A DNA stretch of 64,000 nt from JAJDFU01 sp964641965 (GTDB lineage: Bacteria; Bacteroidota; Bacteroidia; Chitinophagales; Saprospiraceae). The translations under genes and the position numbers were made by a program. The notes under the pieces were generated by a model that saw only the letters and a list, made by a program, of their open reading frames with translations, searched no databases and was not told the origin of the DNA. Where the stretch lies: assembly GCA_964641965.1 (NCBI GenBank), contig CAZXLD010000004.1, positions 1 through 64,000 of the forward strand, in the 5' to 3' direction. Positions 1-6,806 of the stretch are shown piece by piece (the first letter of the stretch is position 1; every line of letters starts with the position of its first letter).

Positions 1-21
1 TTCGCTCTGGGAGCGGGTGTA

Positions 22-42
22 GCGGCGATCTTTAGTCGCCGC
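22..42. repeat. GC-rich hairpin repeat, first copy
   Basis: A perfect 7-bp stem (22-28 with 36-42, GCGGCGA/TCGCCGC) closes a TCTTTAG loop. The same design, a GGCGA arm, a TTTTAG-like loop and a TCGCC arm, recurs at 1763-1781. There is no T-tract, so it does not look like a simple terminator. I see no coding region in 1-205 around it. It is probably a dispersed palindromic (REP-like) unit; that class is inferred. Confidence 0.5.
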
Positions 43-205
43 GAGCCTACACACCTGGGGATTGTAATCGCCCGCACGAAGGAAGCTGTAGATCGGATCG
101 TTTTGAATTTTATTCATTCGGGGCGAAGGATTCTCTTTTAGTTGCCAAGTCGTCAGACCACTTTTAGGCTAGCATATACGGTCCTTATTACTGTAAGTTT
201 TGAAC

Positions 206-439
206 ATGGAAAATTTATTAAATCGAATCACATTGGAAGCGGGCAAACGAAGTGGCCAACCTTGTATTCGAGGGATACGAATCACCGTTTACGACATCCT
301 GAGCTACCTCGCAGCTGGAATGAGCCAGGAAGCGATCCTGGATGATTTCCCAATGCTGGAGAAAGAGGATATTCTGGCGGCTTTAGCCTATGCGGCGGAT
401 GCTGAAAAGAAGAAATTGATTATCTCTCCAGCTGCCTGA
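206..439 (+). CDS. DUF433-type antitoxin-like protein (orphan)
   Basis: This 77-residue protein has the DUF433 pattern: an N-terminal strand region, then G-QPCIRGIRITVYDILSYLAAG, then a short helical part with FPMLEKEDILAALAYAAD. DUF433 proteins are small winged-helix-like DNA binders, usually the antitoxin partner of a DUF5615 (Mut7-C-like) toxin gene placed just downstream on the same strand. No such partner is present here: the next gene, at 530, is a convergent PIN-domain toxin with its own antitoxin. The ATG at 206 is preferred over an in-frame TTG two codons earlier. Function as an antitoxin is inferred from the family; as seen here it is an orphan. Confidence 0.8.
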   Translation: MENLLNRITLEAGKRSGQPCIRGIRITVYDILSYLAAGMSQEAILDDFPMLEKEDILAALAYAADAEKKKLIISPAA

Positions 440-453
440 ATAGAACCCCGTTT

Positions 454-474
454 GTCGTAGTCTGAGACTGCGAC
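454..474. repeat. hairpin between convergent DUF433 and PIN genes
   Basis: GTCGTAGTC (454-462) can pair with GACTGCGAC (466-474), nine pairs with one G-T, around a TGA loop. It sits between two convergent genes. It lacks a clear T-tract on either side, so it may be a weak bidirectional terminator or another palindromic repeat unit of this accessory patch. Confidence 0.4.
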
Positions 475-529
475 ACAATATGCCTGGTCTATAAAATAGA
501 CTTGGAAGATATTCTGCCGTCGTTCGAAC

Positions 530-901
530 CTATTGATAAAGCTTAACTCCGGGCAAGAATTTGAAGTCCTTCTCATTATAGGTAAATAGATCAATGTTGT
601 GGGTGATTGCCGAGGCTGCAATTAATGCATCCGGAATCACCAGGCCGTGACTCAAATTGTATTGCTCCACCAACGCAACGGCTAGCCTTGAGCTCTCTAG
701 ATCTATTTCCAATACGTCAAAATACTTGATCCTGCTTTTCATTTGGGCAAGTTCATTTTTGTTGCCCATGCCTTGATATAGTTCCATGACAGTAACGGAA
801 GAAAGCAGAATGTTTTCCAAACCAATTTCAGATAGGGTTACGGTAGTTTTCTGATCCCCATTGAATGCTTGAATAAAAATGTTGGTATCGCAAAGAATCA
901 T
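530..901 (-). CDS. PIN-domain toxin (VapC-like RNase)
   Basis: A 123-residue PIN domain. The N-terminal LCDTNIFIQAF gives the first catalytic Asp; VTVMELYQG gives the conserved Glu; PDALIAASAITH supplies the next Asp; LFTYNEKDFKFLPGVKL is the usual C-terminal core with N and D. PIN toxins of VapBC systems are Mg-dependent endoribonucleases, kept inactive by a cognate antitoxin. The ATG at 901 overlaps the TGA of the upstream gene (ATGA), which implies translational coupling, so the eight-codon upstream extension was not used. The stop is TAG. The substrate cannot be read from sequence. Confidence 0.87.
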   Translation of the reverse strand: MILCDTNIFIQAFNGDQKTTVTLSEIGLENILLSSVTVMELYQGMGNKNELAQMKSRIKYFDVLEIDLESSRLAVALVEQYNLSHGLVIPDALIAASAITHNIDLFTYNEKDFKFLPGVKLYQ

Positions 902-1137
902 GCCCGATTGAACCCTCTTTTCCAAGCTTTGGACCGGATTTCGGTTAAATCCCTGGGATTATCTTTCCAAAGACCAAACAATGGCTCTGGCGAAATGGCC
1001 TTGTCCCCTTTGGTGATCGCCGGATTCGGGACCTCCTTTTCGGTATGAATTCGAACCGCTTCGATCTGAAGAGATTTCAATAATGGCAGCAGGCGCTCCA
1101 ACTCCTCAACATGGAATATCTCAATAGTTACTTTCAT
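898..1137 (-). CDS. putative antitoxin paired with the PIN toxin
   Basis: A 79-residue protein starting MKVTIEIFHVEEL and ending with a region rich in K and R (KDNPRDLTEIRSKAWKR). It lies directly upstream of the PIN gene with a 4-nt ATGA overlap, the classic order for an antitoxin. The middle (PNPAITKGDKAISPEPLFGLWKDNPR) resembles toxin-wrapping tails of VapB-like proteins, in which a short motif ending near 'LFGLWKD' contacts the toxin; this is family knowledge, not proven here. The ATG at 1137 is chosen because the 14-codon extension upstream looks non-coding. I do not recognise a named antitoxin family with certainty. Confidence 0.7.
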   Translation of the reverse strand: MKVTIEIFHVEELERLLPLLKSLQIEAVRIHTEKEVPNPAITKGDKAISPEPLFGLWKDNPRDLTEIRSKAWKRGFNRA

Positions 1138-1375
1138 GAATAGTGATCGGATTATGAAGTCTCCATTTAAAAGTAACACTTTCCCTGCAACAAAAATTCA
1201 TTGTGCTATTCGCGTGAAGGGAGATAGAATGTTTAAGGCTCCATTAAGCATTGAGAATTGAACATTTTTCAGCCGTACCGGGAAACACGAAAACCCTAAT
1301 TGAAGTATCTAAAATTTGAAAGGAGCTAATAATGAATGATATTCATTCGAAGAATCTGGCCAGGCTCTCTTTTTT

Positions 1376-1603
1376 TTACGTAGGCTTCCAATCCAATAAC
1401 TCGTACCACATCCGCTTTTCAGATCGGGTAGGGTTACTCCGGTTTTTCCTCGCATATTCTTTGAGATTGGGGTTGTAATGGTGGTAGGACTGGTCCATCC
1501 AGATATGCGCCCCGGCTGCCCGGAGGTCCTGGGCCAGTTTCAGGGCGAATTCCGAATCCTCCCGAGAGTAGCTGATGAAATAAGTGACCGATGGCTGGAG
1601 CAT
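1376..1603 (-). pseudogene. TIR-domain N-terminus fused to a DUF559 fragment (remnant)
   Basis: The first ~38 residues are the start of a TIR domain: VTYFISYSREDSEFALKLAQ, then DLRAAGAHIWMDQ. They closely match the start of the intact TIR protein at 4287-5870 (FFISYAREDSDFALQLARDL..LWIDQ). Immediately after DQ the frame switches to HYNPNLKEYARKNRSNPTR SEKRMWYELL, which is the beginning of a DUF559/Vsr-like endonuclease domain, and then stops. Neither domain is complete: TIR lacks everything after its first beta-alpha unit and DUF559 lacks its catalytic strands. The open frame is intact across the junction. I read it as a deletion or recombination scar. The ATG at 1603 is the TIR-like start. 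Confidence 0.6.
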
Positions 1604-1762
1604 GGGTGGGATGGGTACAAATTTCGTTTGGGTTAAAATAAGAAGCTTCGTATCAATCTGAAACAAAACCCTTGCAAAGCATGAATATTTCTATTGGGCT
1701 GCAGCTTTCACCAAAAACACGAACCTACCCTACTCCTATCCCCCTTGAGGGTGGGTACGGAC

Positions 1763-1816
1763 CGGCGACTTTTAGTCGCCGAAAGACAAGACCTTCCCGG
1801 CGGATGAATCCGCCGG
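1763..1816. repeat. tandem pair of GC-rich hairpins
   Basis: Two palindromes in tandem. The first pairs CGGCGAC (1763-1769) with GTCGCCG (1775-1781) around TTTTA. The second pairs CCGGCGGA (1797-1804) with TCCGCCGG (1809-1816) around TGAA. The first shares stem and loop design with the hairpin at 22-42, so the TIR/DUF559 scar and the toxin genes lie between two copies. An open frame across this stretch was dismissed because it is made of the palindromes. Confidence 0.55.
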
Positions 1817-1865
1817 TCCCTTATTCTCCGAAAACCCCTAGCTTTGCCTTACAGTCCAGTAAGCT

Positions 1866-3083
1866 ATGAACAAACAAAACACACTTTTTTTTGCCTTCGC
1901 CCTCTTACTGGCGGCCTGCTCGGAATCCAAGCGAGAGGTCGTCACCGACGAAGGGTATTACGATGAGCTTCAAGAAAAGCTGATCCTCGCCCAGCCCGGA
2001 GACGTGATCGAGATCCCGGCAGGTCAGTTCGAGTTCGACCGGCCCTTATCCCTGGACGGGATCGCCCGAGTGACCCTCCGCGGTGCCGGTATGGATGAAA
2101 CCATTCTATCTTTCTACGGCCAGAAAGCCGGTGCCGAAGGGCTACTGCTGACCGATGCCGATTCCATTACCGTAGAAAACCTGACGATCCAGGATGCTAA
2201 AGGAGATGCCGTAAAGTTGCTCGATTGCAATGGCGTCACCCTCCGAAATCTCCGCACCACTTGGTCGAGCGGGGCCAAAGAGGAGAATGGGGCCTACGGA
2301 CTCTATCCCGTAGCCTGCAGCAACGTCCTGATCGAGGGTTGCGAAGCTTACTATGCCTCCGATGCAGGTATCTACGTGGGGCAAAGCCGCAACATTATCG
2401 TGCGCAACAGCCTGGCCTACGGCAATGTGGCCGGTATCGAGATCGAAAACAGCATCCACGCCATGGTCCACGATAATGTGGCCGAGAACAACACCGGCGG
2501 CATTCTGGTATTCGATCTGCCCGACTTACCCGCCGGAAACGGGCATACTTGCCAGGTGTACAACAATAAGATCCTGGCCAACAACCACAAGAATTTCGCA
2601 CCCGAAGGAAATATAGTCGGGATCGTACCGCCCGGTACCGGGATCATCCTGCTGGCCGCCAAAGACGTAGAGGTATTCAATAACGAGATTATCGGCCATA
2701 AGACCATAGGCTTGGGCATCGCCAGTTATTACCTGACCGAAACGCCCTGGAATAGTGAGGAGTACGACCCCTATGTCCGCAACGTATATGTGCATGGAAA
2801 TACCTTCCAGCGCAAATGGGCCATTCCGGACCTCAGCAAACGCTTTGGTCAAATGGTCAACTACCTCTTTCCCGGCCGGCCACAGGATATCCTCTACGAC
2901 GGTATTCTGGAAGACGGAGCCACGGGAGAGAACCCCATGCAGATCTGCATCGAGCAAGCGGAAGAGAAGCTCCGCTTCGCCAACATCGACGCGGCAAACG
3001 ATTTTGAGCAAGTAACCAAGGATTTGGGGCCTTATGAGTGTGCGTTGGATTTCAAAGGTGAGATTTCAGTAGACGGTGAATAG
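1866..3083 (+). CDS. parallel beta-helix repeat lipoprotein
   Basis: A 405-residue lipoprotein: signal peptide with lipobox LLAAC, lipidated Cys 18. The body is a right-handed parallel beta-helix, seen as coils rich in N, G, V and I such as VRNSLAYGNVAGIEIENS and VHDNVAENNTGGILVFD, ending in a conserved non-repeat tail. Family and context fit the TIGR03805 type of beta-helix protein, which typically sits next to the HNE_0200/SO_2930-type cytochrome-like gene; that neighbour is present 32 nt downstream. Such helices usually bind or cleave polysaccharide, but the substrate here is unknown. The gene is visibly richer in G+C than its neighbours (60% in the line 2221-2280 against 45% in 3481-3540) and has many long antisense frames, a sign of high GC at third positions. 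Confidence 0.85.
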   Translation: MNKQNTLFFAFALLLAACSESKREVVTDEGYYDELQEKLILAQPGDVIEIPAGQFEFDRPLSLDGIARVTLRGAGMDETILSFYGQKAGAEGLLLTDADSITVENLTIQDAKGDAVKLLDCNGVTLRNLRTTWSSGAKEENGAYGLYPVACSNVLIEGCEAYYASDAGIYVGQSRNIIVRNSLAYGNVAGIEIENSIHAMVHDNVAENNTGGILVFDLPDLPAGNGHTCQVYNNKILANNHKNFAPEGNIVGIVPPGTGIILLAAKDVEVFNNEIIGHKTIGLGIASYYLTETPWNSEEYDPYVRNVYVHGNTFQRKWAIPDLSKRFGQMVNYLFPGRPQDILYDGILEDGATGENPMQICIEQAEEKLRFANIDAANDFEQVTKDLGPYECALDFKGEISVDGE

Positions 3084-3115
3084 TGAGCGGTAAATAGGAT
3101 TAATCAAGAACGGTA

Positions 3116-4252
3116 ATGAAAGAAAGGACCATCCAACTTTTTCTTTTAGTGGTTTTTACCTGTGTAAATGCTTGTTCCTCTTCAGGGGAAGAACAAAGTC
3201 AAACCGAATCATCAGAACCCGAAACCGAAGTTATTTCCGTGAGTAGCCCTGTTCAATTTCAGGCCGAGGATATCCCCTACCCTAAGCTTTCCGACTATGC
3301 CTTTTTCTCCGGCGAACAAGCTCGGCTGCGTCCCAACGAGGGGGTTCTTCCCTACGAATTGATCACCCCTTTATTCACTGATTACGCCCATAAATCGCGC
3401 TTTGTTTGGATGCCAGCTGGTACTCAGGCTACCGTGGATCAAGAGGGCATTATTCGATTTCCGGATGAATCCGTTTTAATCAAGAACTTTTATTATCCCG
3501 CTGATTTTCGGAAACCGGACCAGAATTGGGACGTAGTGGAAACCCGACTTTTGGTTCGTTCGGAGGGGCAGTGGGAAGCTTTTTCTTATATCTGGAATGA
3601 AGCACAGACGGACGCGCGACTCAAAAATACCGGCGCCATACGCAAGGTAGATTGGATTGACGCTGCTGGACAGGCCAAAGCGATTGATTATGTAGTGCCC
3701 AATAAAAACCAGTGTAAAAGTTGTCACCATCGCGATAATGTAATTCAACCAATTGGTCCCAAAGTGCGCAATCTCAAAAAAGCGATTCAGTACCCGGATG
3801 GCAGGCAGCAACAACAATTGGTGCGTTGGGTAGAAGCCGGTTTGTTGCCCGACCAGGAATATAGGGATTCACCTCTTCCATCCTGGTCAGATTTAGATGT
3901 CCAACTTGAAGAGCGGGCTCTGGCTTATCTCGACGTCAATTGTGGTCATTGCCACCATCCCGAAGGATCGGCCAAGACCACTGGTATGTTTTTACATTGG
4001 GAAGAAGAGGACCCCGGCAAATGGGGTATCTGTAAGCCTCCGGTTGCGGCCGGGAGGGGTTCGGGAGGTAAACAATATGGCATTTTACCAGGCAATCCGG
4101 ATCAATCAATTCTGGCACATCGCATGACTTCGACAGATCCAGGAGTTATGATGCCGGAGTTGGGGCGCGTCCTACCTCATACAGAAGGTATAGCCTTGAT
4201 CCAGGAATGGATTGCATCCCTCGAAGGCGACTGTGAAAACACGCTTCAGTAG
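3116..4252 (+). CDS. diheme c-type lipoprotein, HNE_0200/SO_2930 family
   Basis: A 378-residue lipoprotein (VNAC, Cys 20). After a Ser/Glu-rich linker comes the family block YPKLSDYAFFSGEQARLRP and LPYELITPLFTDYAHKSRFVWMP. Two c-type heme motifs follow: CKSCH near residue 200 and CGHCH near residue 276. The C-terminal part (PGNPDQSILAHRMTS, MMPELGRVLPHTEG) resembles the distal ligand region of PSCyt-like cytochromes. It probably acts as a periplasmic or surface electron carrier together with the beta-helix lipoprotein just upstream, presumably in one transcript. The biochemical role of the family is not established. The stop is TAG. Confidence 0.85.
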   Translation: MKERTIQLFLLVVFTCVNACSSSGEEQSQTESSEPETEVISVSSPVQFQAEDIPYPKLSDYAFFSGEQARLRPNEGVLPYELITPLFTDYAHKSRFVWMPAGTQATVDQEGIIRFPDESVLIKNFYYPADFRKPDQNWDVVETRLLVRSEGQWEAFSYIWNEAQTDARLKNTGAIRKVDWIDAAGQAKAIDYVVPNKNQCKSCHHRDNVIQPIGPKVRNLKKAIQYPDGRQQQQLVRWVEAGLLPDQEYRDSPLPSWSDLDVQLEERALAYLDVNCGHCHHPEGSAKTTGMFLHWEEEDPGKWGICKPPVAAGRGSGGKQYGILPGNPDQSILAHRMTSTDPGVMMPELGRVLPHTEGIALIQEWIASLEGDCENTLQ

Positions 4253-4286
4253 AGAACCTACCTCCCCAAGGTATTGCCCAGATACC

Positions 4287-5870
4287 TTAATTCAACGAAA
4301 ACGTAACCGGAAAAACCATTCTTGCGCGAACCGCTTCTCCACCTTTTTCGCCCGGCTGGAAGCGAATGCCTTGCTCGTTCAACTGTCCAAATACGCGAAT
4401 AGCTTCTTGCGTCAAATCGGGATGTGGAGAATCAATTGCATTGATATCAGATATGCTCCCATCTTTTTCTACTATATAATTTAGCAAAACCCGTCCTTCA
4501 ATCCCTTCCCGCCTGGGGGTCGGCGGATATTCGATCTGGCCAGCCAGAAAATTTGCTAATCTTCGTAGTCCTCCCGGGAATTCGGGTTGTTTATCCACCA
4601 TTCCAACTACTTGCTCATTAGATCCGCCTGACTCGGCAGCTGCTTCTTCCAGCCTTCGGATCCTGCTTTCAGCTACTTCAGCATATTTACCTTGTGGATA
4701 GTGCTCCAGATAGATTTTGTAGGCATGGATCGAATTTTCCTGAATCACCTTATTCCAATCGCTTTCTTCCATTTCAGCACCTAATTCTGCAATCCGGTTT
4801 TCCGCTTCTATAGCAAACCGGCTATTTGGAAAGGTTCGGAGAAAACGCTCGTAAGCTGGAATGTTATCTCGATTCAGCGCAGCATCCCAGGCGCGCTGTT
4901 CATCTGAGCGCACCTCATCCTCTGCTGGTTTTTCTTGAGCCCGTACCAAGTAACGCCTTGCTTCATCCGCATGCGAGCCATCCGGGAAAGCACTTAAAAA
5001 TTCTTCATAAGCAGATCGGGTATCGGCCTGTTTAGCTCGATCCCAAGCCTCGGTTTCAGGGTCGGAACATCCTTCTACACAGTCGCCATCTTCATTGATC
5101 AAAAAGAAATGATCGCCAACCCGGACTTCGGCCTTACCTTGTTGAAATGGGTTGGCCTCATCGAATTGAAATTGTATGACGACGGCTCCGTTAGGCTTGG
5201 CATAGCCGAATTTTCCATCTCGTTCCACGATTTCCAGTTGGTTTTCAACAGGAGGGCCTGGTTTCTTAAAATAGCGGTAAGCAAAAAAGGCCAAAACCAG
5301 CATTCCGGCAATTCCTGCAAGAATGCCCAGCCAACGGTTGATAGAGCTCCCGGAAGAACCCGATTGCGTAGATCGCTGGTCTAGAACGGGAGATTCAGCT
5401 CCAGTCCGAATAGTTTTTTCAACCTGAACCGACTTATCTGCTGTTTGAGGGACGGTTTGGTTAATGACGCCTTGCGCGGGTAACTTAGACCGTATATCCC
5501 GCACCAGCCGTTTGAAACCAGCTTCATAACTCGAAGTAAAGTCAATATACTGGAACCGGCGAAGTCGAAAGGGGAGCTTACATTCCCGGTGCATGACTGG
5601 AATTATGCGCTTTCCCTCATCGAGCCCGTAAGACACCTCATCCAAAACGTTGGGCGAACCCACAGAATCGGGTGATAAAATGAGCATCATCCCGGAACAG
5701 GTTTCCAGGGCCCGCTCAATACTGCGATCCCATCGCTCTCCTGCCCGTATATCCAATTGGTCAATCCACAGGTCTGCACCCGCAGTCCGTAGGTCACGCG
5801 CCAACTGCAAGGCAAAGTCGGAATCCTCTCGGGCATAGCTTATGAAAAAGGACTTGGTGGTTGCATCCAT
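4287..5870 (-). CDS. TIR domain / TM / WG-like / helical repeats / TonB-C protein
   Basis: A 527-residue multidomain protein. The N-terminus is a TIR domain (about residues 7-135): FFISYAREDSDFALQLARDL, RWDRSIERALETCSGMMLILS, and SPNVLDEVSYGL, whose Glu sits where NAD-hydrolysing TIRs have the catalytic Glu. A Q/S-rich linker leads to one membrane helix (LGILAGIAGMLVLAFFAYRYF, ~180-205). Beyond it are a WG-repeat-like stretch (ERDGKFGYAKPNGAVVIQFQF), three ~35-residue helical repeats of the type AYEEFLSAFPDGSHADEARRYL, and a C-terminal TonB domain (QPEFPGGLRRLANFLAGQIEYP, EGRVLLNYIVEKDGSI). The ATG at 5870 is preferred over an in-frame TTG three codons upstream. TIR would be cytoplasmic and the rest periplasmic. 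Signalling or defence roles are inference. Confidence 0.82.
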   Translation of the reverse strand: MDATTKSFFISYAREDSDFALQLARDLRTAGADLWIDQLDIRAGERWDRSIERALETCSGMMLILSPDSVGSPNVLDEVSYGLDEGKRIIPVMHRECKLPFRLRRFQYIDFTSSYEAGFKRLVRDIRSKLPAQGVINQTVPQTADKSVQVEKTIRTGAESPVLDQRSTQSGSSGSSINRWLGILAGIAGMLVLAFFAYRYFKKPGPPVENQLEIVERDGKFGYAKPNGAVVIQFQFDEANPFQQGKAEVRVGDHFFLINEDGDCVEGCSDPETEAWDRAKQADTRSAYEEFLSAFPDGSHADEARRYLVRAQEKPAEDEVRSDEQRAWDAALNRDNIPAYERFLRTFPNSRFAIEAENRIAELGAEMEESDWNKVIQENSIHAYKIYLEHYPQGKYAEVAESRIRRLEEAAAESGGSNEQVVGMVDKQPEFPGGLRRLANFLAGQIEYPPTPRREGIEGRVLLNYIVEKDGSISDINAIDSPHPDLTQEAIRVFGQLNEQGIRFQPGEKGGEAVRARMVFPVTFSLN

Positions 5871-5998
5871 GAAAGGCAAGAATGAAAAATTCTAAATATA
5901 AAAGTTAAAACATTCCCACTTCTTTTTAAATGATTCCATCAAACTTCTACCTTCTACACTCATCTGTTCTACATTCATCCGTTCTCAACCCCCTCCTT

Positions 5999-6682
5999 AT
6001 GTCTTTCGCCAAGCAAATTATCGATTACCATTTCAACCTGCGTCCGGATTGGGTAATCCCCGATGAAATAGAAATCCTCTTTCCTTACCAGGCACCTGAA
6101 ACCAAGCAGGCTATGGAGGCCTTTTACCAGAAGTTTTACGAAGATCAAGATCCACGAATTTTAATATTGGGCATTAATCCAGGCCGCTTTGGAGCGGGAG
6201 TTACCGGAGTGCCATTTACAGATCCTATACGCCTGGAATCAGATTGCGGAATTCCCAATGCATTTCACAAACGCGCCGAGCTATCCTCCATTTTCGTGTA
6301 TGAAATGATTCATGCCATGAAGGGGCCTGCCTTTTTTTACAAACATTTTTATATCAGCTCTTTGAGCCCACTGGGTTTTGTGAAAAATGGAAAAAACTAT
6401 AACTACTATGATGATAAAGCCCTGCAAAAGGCCGTGGAGCCGCACATCTTGGAACATCTGGATGCACAGCTTAAAATGGGTTGCAATCGACAAGTTGCCT
6501 TTTCAATGGGCCAAGGAAAGAATTACGCCTTTTTTCAGAACATCAACCAACAACATCAATTCTTTGAAGAAATCATCCCCCTTCCCCATCCCAGATGGAT
6601 CATGCAATACCGACGCAAAAGAAAGATAGAGTTCACGGAAGTCTATCAGACCAGGCTGACCCAAAGTTTGGCTATTTTGTAG
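5999..6682 (+). CDS. SMUG2-like uracil-DNA glycosylase family protein
   Basis: A 227-residue protein of the DUF4918/SMUG2 branch of the uracil-DNA glycosylase superfamily. Visible motifs are ILILGINPGRFGAGVTGVPF (the GINPG active-site loop), FYISSLSPLGFVKNGKNYNYY, and the C-terminal PLPHPRWIMQYRRK containing the HPxxxxxYR-like DNA-intercalation loop. The family removes damaged bases such as uracil in base excision repair. The ATG at 5999 is chosen because the 23-codon extension upstream encodes a low-complexity stretch made of two imperfect 15-nt direct repeats (5953-5967 and 5968-5982, 13 of 15 identical). The stop is TAG. A monocistronic unit is likely. Confidence 0.83.
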   Translation: MSFAKQIIDYHFNLRPDWVIPDEIEILFPYQAPETKQAMEAFYQKFYEDQDPRILILGINPGRFGAGVTGVPFTDPIRLESDCGIPNAFHKRAELSSIFVYEMIHAMKGPAFFYKHFYISSLSPLGFVKNGKNYNYYDDKALQKAVEPHILEHLDAQLKMGCNRQVAFSMGQGKNYAFFQNINQQHQFFEEIIPLPHPRWIMQYRRKRKIEFTEVYQTRLTQSLAIL

Positions 6683-6806
6683 AGCTTCCAGGTAATCTAC
6701 CCTGCGAAAATGAACCCAAATGGCTTCCGACAGTCGTTCAACCCAACCATTTTTTCTACTTTTCATAACAGAATACACCCAAATCTTACACTTCACACCT
6801 GAATTC

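Noticed and set aside
1672..1869. 65-residue plus-strand frame across the hairpins
   Set aside because: It is composed of the palindromic repeats and has no protein-like features.
2142..3015. Several long antisense and shifted frames inside the beta-helix gene
   Set aside because: They are shadows produced by high GC at third codon positions in a repetitive coil sequence.
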